Source: JANSWP01 sp041941305 (lineage in GTDB: Bacteria; Bacteroidota; Bacteroidia; Chitinophagales; Saprospiraceae). From it: a stretch of DNA of 64,000 nt. A model generated the notes under the pieces. The model saw nothing but the letters and a program-made list of their open reading frames with translations. It was not told where the DNA came from and made no database searches. The stretch covers positions 46,741 to 110,740 of the forward strand of contig JBGTQJ010000030.1 in assembly GCA_041941305.1 (NCBI GenBank), read 5' to 3'. Of this stretch, positions 62,203 through 64,000 are shown piece after piece (the stretch's first letter is position 1; every line of letters starts with the position of its first letter). The translations under genes and the position numbers were made by a program.

Positions 62203-63231
62203 AAGTTGTTTTTTAATTGCTGCAATTAATTCAAAAGTAATTTGAACATCTTTTAGTCTGGATAGATTGTCCGCCTTTTGTCCTTCACACAGTTTGACAA
62301 ACTGTTCAATTTCAGAAAAGTATCCTGCAGTGTATAATTCATTTTGCTGAAGCACTGGCAGAAAACTGTTTTTGAAAAACAACGTGGTGGTCTGAGGCTG
62401 AAAAGGAAACAATTTTTCTTTCGGAATTGAAAATATAGCCCCTGGCTTTTTTGTAAAAGTGACTCGTTCACAATTCGTTGATTGAAATACACCGATACCA
62501 GTATTGACCTGGATTTCCTCCTGTGCCTGTTGCCAGGAATAGTCAGTAGATAGCTCAATATTTCCAATAATGCTGGAATGTTTTAGATGAAGGAAAAGAG
62601 AGATAGAAGCAGCATGTTTTGATACCTGAATGGATTCAATTTCGCCTTTTGGAAACAAAAAATGTATCAAATCCAGGGGGTGGATAAATAGATCTGTCAG
62701 AGCATCTCCTTCTGGATAGGGACCAACCAAATATCGGAGATTATAGGAGTGGACCTGCTTTAATTCTTTTTTTAGAATTTGATAGCATGGTGCATACCTC
62801 TTTTGAAGCCCAACCAGACAGGTTCCTGCAGACGCTTGTTCGATTTGGATTAAGGCTTCCAGTTCTTTGGTAGATTGACAAGGAGGTTTTTCTACAAAAA
62901 CGTTCTTGCCTGCTTGCAGGACTTGTTGAATGAGGGAGAAATGACTTCTGGGGGAGGCACAAATAAAAACGCCTTTGATATCAGGGTCTTGAAGTACCTC
63001 ATTTAAATTATTGGTGCCTTTTACCCCTTCAAAAAACCGGTCAATAGCATTCGCGTTTTTTGAACTTTTGGTAACGATGTATTTGATCGGCACTCTTAAA
63101 TGCGACAGTACCGGATATAGATTGTGAATGCTATGGTTGCCAAGGCCTACAAAGGCATATTGGCATTTATAAGCCAGGTTTAAATAACGCTGTTTCCGTA
63201 TATTTTTTAAATAATCAATTACGCGATTCAT
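62188..63231 (-). CDS. Gfo/Idh/MocA family oxidoreductase
   Basis: The protein has 347 residues. The Rossmann N-terminus has YAFVGLGNHSIHNLYPVL and the EKP motif (NVFVEKPPCQST, about 107-118) typical of the family, followed by a substrate domain with YLVGPYPEGDALTDLFIHPL (about 168-187), where the Asp and His match the usual catalytic pair. Members oxidise or reduce sugars with NAD(P), often for nucleotide-sugar synthesis. The substrate cannot be told. Confidence 0.85.
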   Translation of the reverse strand: MNRVIDYLKNIRKQRYLNLAYKCQYAFVGLGNHSIHNLYPVLSHLRVPIKYIVTKSSKNANAIDRFFEGVKGTNNLNEVLQDPDIKGVFICASPRSHFSLIQQVLQAGKNVFVEKPPCQSTKELEALIQIEQASAGTCLVGLQKRYAPCYQILKKELKQVHSYNLRYLVGPYPEGDALTDLFIHPLDLIHFLFPKGEIESIQVSKHAASISLFLHLKHSSIIGNIELSTDYSWQQAQEEIQVNTGIGVFQSTNCERVTFTKKPGAIFSIPKEKLFPFQPQTTTLFFKNSFLPVLQQNELYTAGYFSEIEQFVKLCEGQKADNLSRLKDVQITFELIAAIKKQLLASS

Positions 63232-63485
63232 GCTTTGCTTTTGATAAGAGTATGTCTAAATTTTTCCTTCTTGAAAACCAATGCTTTATGAACCTGCCTT
63301 CTCCAAAGGAGTCCTTCGGACAAATTAATGCGGTCATTTGCCCCGGCAAACTCCCACAATAATTTTTCGTCAGAACCATAAATCCTTGATTTTCAGTTTG
63401 TAAAATTTTTAAACAAACTCTAACAGAGGATGAATAAAAAAGCGAAACATATTAAATAATTTATTAATAATTAAATTAATTTGAC

Positions 63486-63911
63486 ATGAAAAGTATTTTT
63501 AAAATCGTTTTTACAATTCTATTAATTCCTGCTTTTGTTGGATTTGTCTCTGCTCAAAATGAATCTTTTGAAAAAGTAGATGCAGATAAATTAGCTCAGG
63601 ATCACACCAATGACATGATTGCCAATTTGGCTTTATCCAAGGATTTGGAAAAACAGCTAAAGAACATCAACCTGAAAATAACTCGTGAGTTTGCGGAGGC
63701 CTACAATACCGGGAATATGGAGAATGCTTCTATCAAGCAAAAAGTAGTAGAATTGGAACAAAGACAAATTGAGGCTTTGAGAGCAGTGCTAGATGAAGAA
63801 AAAGTAGAAGAGTGGGCAGAGTTGGTTCATGAACGTAGAACCAGAGTCAGTTCCAGAACCTATGATGTTTTCTTTGGAATTGAGATTGATGAATCAAATG
63901 ATGATAATTAA
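63486..63911 (+). CDS. Small secreted helical protein
   Basis: The protein has 141 residues: a signal peptide (1-23, ending GFVSAQ) and an all-helical, highly charged body (KDLEKQLKNINLKITREFAE; VELEQRQIEALRAVLDEEKV). The size and heptad-like pattern recall Spy/CpxP-type periplasmic chaperone-like proteins and similar DUF proteins of Bacteroidota, but no signature is present. The 254-bp gap upstream is AT-rich without a clear box. A GC-rich palindromic stretch (63945-63960) follows the gene. Confidence 0.6.
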   Translation: MKSIFKIVFTILLIPAFVGFVSAQNESFEKVDADKLAQDHTNDMIANLALSKDLEKQLKNINLKITREFAEAYNTGNMENASIKQKVVELEQRQIEALRAVLDEEKVEEWAELVHERRTRVSSRTYDVFFGIEIDESNDDN

Positions 63912-64000
63912 TTCGAGCTGTTCACAACTGCCTTGCCGCCCTCGCGGGCAGGGCTGTTAAGTTCTATGCTAATAAAGTTAAAAGTCAAAATGATAAATGT

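Noticed and set aside
1..64000. tRNA, rRNA and complete insertion sequences
   Set aside because: No cloverleaf-type TPsiC/acceptor pattern, rRNA sequence or transposase was recognised on either strand by eye.

Overview
The window looks like a chromosomal segment of a Bacteroidota bacterium, most probably of the Saprospiria (Lewinella/Haliscomenobacter-like). The pointers are a PorP/SprF protein paired with a PorE-like OmpA/TPR/beta-propeller protein of the type IX secretion system (T9SS), several cargo-like proteins with C-terminal T9SS sorting domains, promoters of the TTTG-N19-TAnnTTTG type and AT-rich intergenic DNA. The placement is inferred from gene content; no rRNA or tRNA gene was recognised.

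Layout. 0.1-9.3 kb: T9SS envelope proteins, a formylglycine-generating-enzyme-like protein, a thioredoxin-fold and a kelch protein with sorting domains, a CBS protein, two palindromic mobile-like elements, and the fused remnants of a winged-helix regulator and a DoxX gene. 9.4-11.4 kb: an ECF sigma factor and a membrane protein with a barrel-like C-terminus. 11.5-25.1 kb: a type III-B CRISPR-Cas locus, all on the minus strand: cmr1, cas10/cmr2, cmr3, cmr4, cmr5, cmr6; an array of 27 repeats; cas2, cas1, a stand-alone retron-like reverse transcriptase, a relic mini-array, cas6, and an S-4TM family membrane protein that is a candidate second-messenger effector. 25.4-31.2 kb: a large AsmA-like protein carrying an in-frame palindromic insertion, a radical SAM/SPASM protein and a polytopic membrane protein. 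31.7-52.7 kb: a cell-surface glycan locus with the three core enzymes of polyprenyl-phosphate-arabinofuranose synthesis (UbiA-type phosphoribosyltransferase, DprE1-like oxidase, DprE2-like reductase), a methyltransferase-GT2 fusion, and about nine GT-C-type polytopic glycosyltransferases, including three tandem-like paralogues. 53-59 kb: three tandem fibre genes with head-like glycine/asparagine repeats and a C-terminal S74-type chaperone domain. 59-64 kb: a repeat-rich T9SS cargo, a methyltransferase, a Gfo/Idh/MocA oxidoreductase and a small secreted helical protein.

How the parts fit. In the CRISPR locus, Cas1-Cas2 plus the reverse transcriptase form an adaptation module that could acquire spacers from RNA, Cas6 processes crRNA, and the Cmr complex cleaves target RNA. 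Cas10 keeps the GGDD cyclase motif but has no HD nuclease, and the only effector candidate in view is the S-4TM membrane protein, which would make the predicted outcome membrane disruption. The glycan locus should make a lipid-linked arabinofuranose donor and spend it through periplasmic GT-C enzymes, one of them AftB-like; the adjacent fibres and T9SS proteins are plausible acceptors.

A recurring feature is long palindromic sequence in gene gaps: three elements of exactly 166 bp with exchanged modules, a 185-bp element with 16-bp inverted ends, and many hairpins with unrelated arms between or after genes, including inside the cmr operon and directly upstream of the reverse transcriptase.
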